Shown one piece after another: positions 49,761-49,967 of a DNA stretch of 49,967 nt (the stretch's first letter is position 1; each line of letters begins with the position of its first letter). The stretch comes from Bdellovibrionia bacterium (GTDB taxonomy: Bacteria > Bdellovibrionota > Bdellovibrionia > Bdellovibrionales > JAUICD01). Both the position numbers and the translations under genes were made by a program. The notes under the pieces were generated by a model that was not told where the DNA came from, searched no databases, and was given only the letters and a program-made list of their open reading frames with translations. Where the stretch lies: the NCBI GenBank assembly GCA_030427965.1, contig JAUICD010000021.1, forward strand, positions 1 to 49,967. Direction: 5' to 3'.

Positions 49761-49967
49761 TGAAAAGATTTGGTGTACAGATTGTTTTATTTGCTTTCAT
49801 CACTTCGATGAGTGTTTTTAGTCTTGCTGAAGATGGACGATTACCAGCAAACACAAAGCCTGATCAAAACTTAGATCTTATGCAAGAGGTGCTAGATAAA
49901 ACAAAAATTAAAATGGGCTATTACAAACTTGAAGATGGTCCTGTGGCGTGTCAGTCAGGGACTCTTC
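49760..49967 (+). CDS. secreted protein of unknown function, 3' end outside window
   Basis: The ATG at 49760 overlaps the stop codon of the upstream gene. The visible 69 residues begin with a signal peptide ('FGVQIVLFAFITSMSVFSLA') and continue to the window edge ('YYKLEDGPVACQSG'). No family can be told from this fragment. Translational coupling suggests that it works with the transglycosylase-like protein. Confidence 0.65.
   Translation, partial: MKRFGVQIVLFAFITSMSVFSLAEDGRLPANTKPDQNLDLMQEVLDKTKIKMGYYKLEDGPVACQSGTL

Noticed and set aside
1..49967. CRISPR array, prophage, insertion sequence, tRNA or rRNA genes
   Set aside because: No regular spaced repeats, no integrase, transposase or phage structural genes, and no tRNA/rRNA signature were seen on either strand.

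Overview
The window reads as chromosomal DNA of a Gram-negative, aerobic bacterium, most likely a member of the Bdellovibrionota (Bdellovibrio-like). It has an LPS core enzyme (kdsA), an LptF/G permease, a complete rod-shape operon, aerobic hemF, aconitase and succinate dehydrogenase. It also has a TIGR02147/DUF4423-type regulator, a family concentrated in Bdellovibrionota and Fibrobacter, and an unusually high share of small signal-peptide proteins with no recognisable family. The taxonomic call is an inference from gene content; no rRNA, tRNA, prophage, insertion sequence or CRISPR array was seen.

Layout. 1-9.1 kb: the tail of a cell-envelope protein, dprA, then a minus-strand envelope operon (glycosyltransferase, kdsA, lptF), a pseudo-receiver protein, and a minus-strand pair of response regulators (receiver-PATAN-J-domain-TPR, and receiver plus a CheX-like domain). 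9.2-15.8 kb: thioredoxin, a PpiD-like periplasmic folding factor, and the overlapping mreC-mreD-mrdA-rodA operon for cell elongation. 15.9-23.8 kb: a subtilisin-like protease fused through a membrane helix to a PilZ domain, a 141-bp inverted-repeat element, a methyltransferase, a GreA/B-like protein, a TetR regulator divergent from a lipoprotein, and several secreted proteins. 24.0-27.4 kb: sdhCAB with an intrinsic terminator. 27.4-33 kb: secreted proteins, a TIGR02147 regulator translationally coupled to a 667-residue lipoprotein, and a 420-bp spacer holding a palindromic operator candidate and a 25-codon membrane-peptide ORF. 33-41.7 kb: hmgA, a charged secreted protein with an (AG)11 tract, hemF, a strong candidate for a free-standing ~330-nt non-coding RNA, then MscS, Nudix, cation-efflux, MarC, SH3 and thioesterase genes. 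41.8-50 kb: acnA, a DUF692 (MNIO) plus DUF2063 pair preceded by a long hairpin, a metallo-beta-lactamase-fold protein and secreted proteins including a transglycosylase-like one.

How it works together. Housekeeping blocks cover envelope growth (kdsA/lptF, mre/mrd/rodA, ppiD) and aerobic energy metabolism (sdhCAB, acnA, hemF, hmgA). Between them sit lineage-specific signalling proteins and exported proteins. The points most worth following are the protease-TM-PilZ fusion, the unassigned RNA at about 36035-36366 with its own near-consensus promoter and terminator, the receiver-PATAN-J-domain regulator, the MNIO/DUF2063 pair with no visible precursor peptide, and the regulator-lipoprotein pair. 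All functional statements rest on reading motifs by eye; no database search was run.
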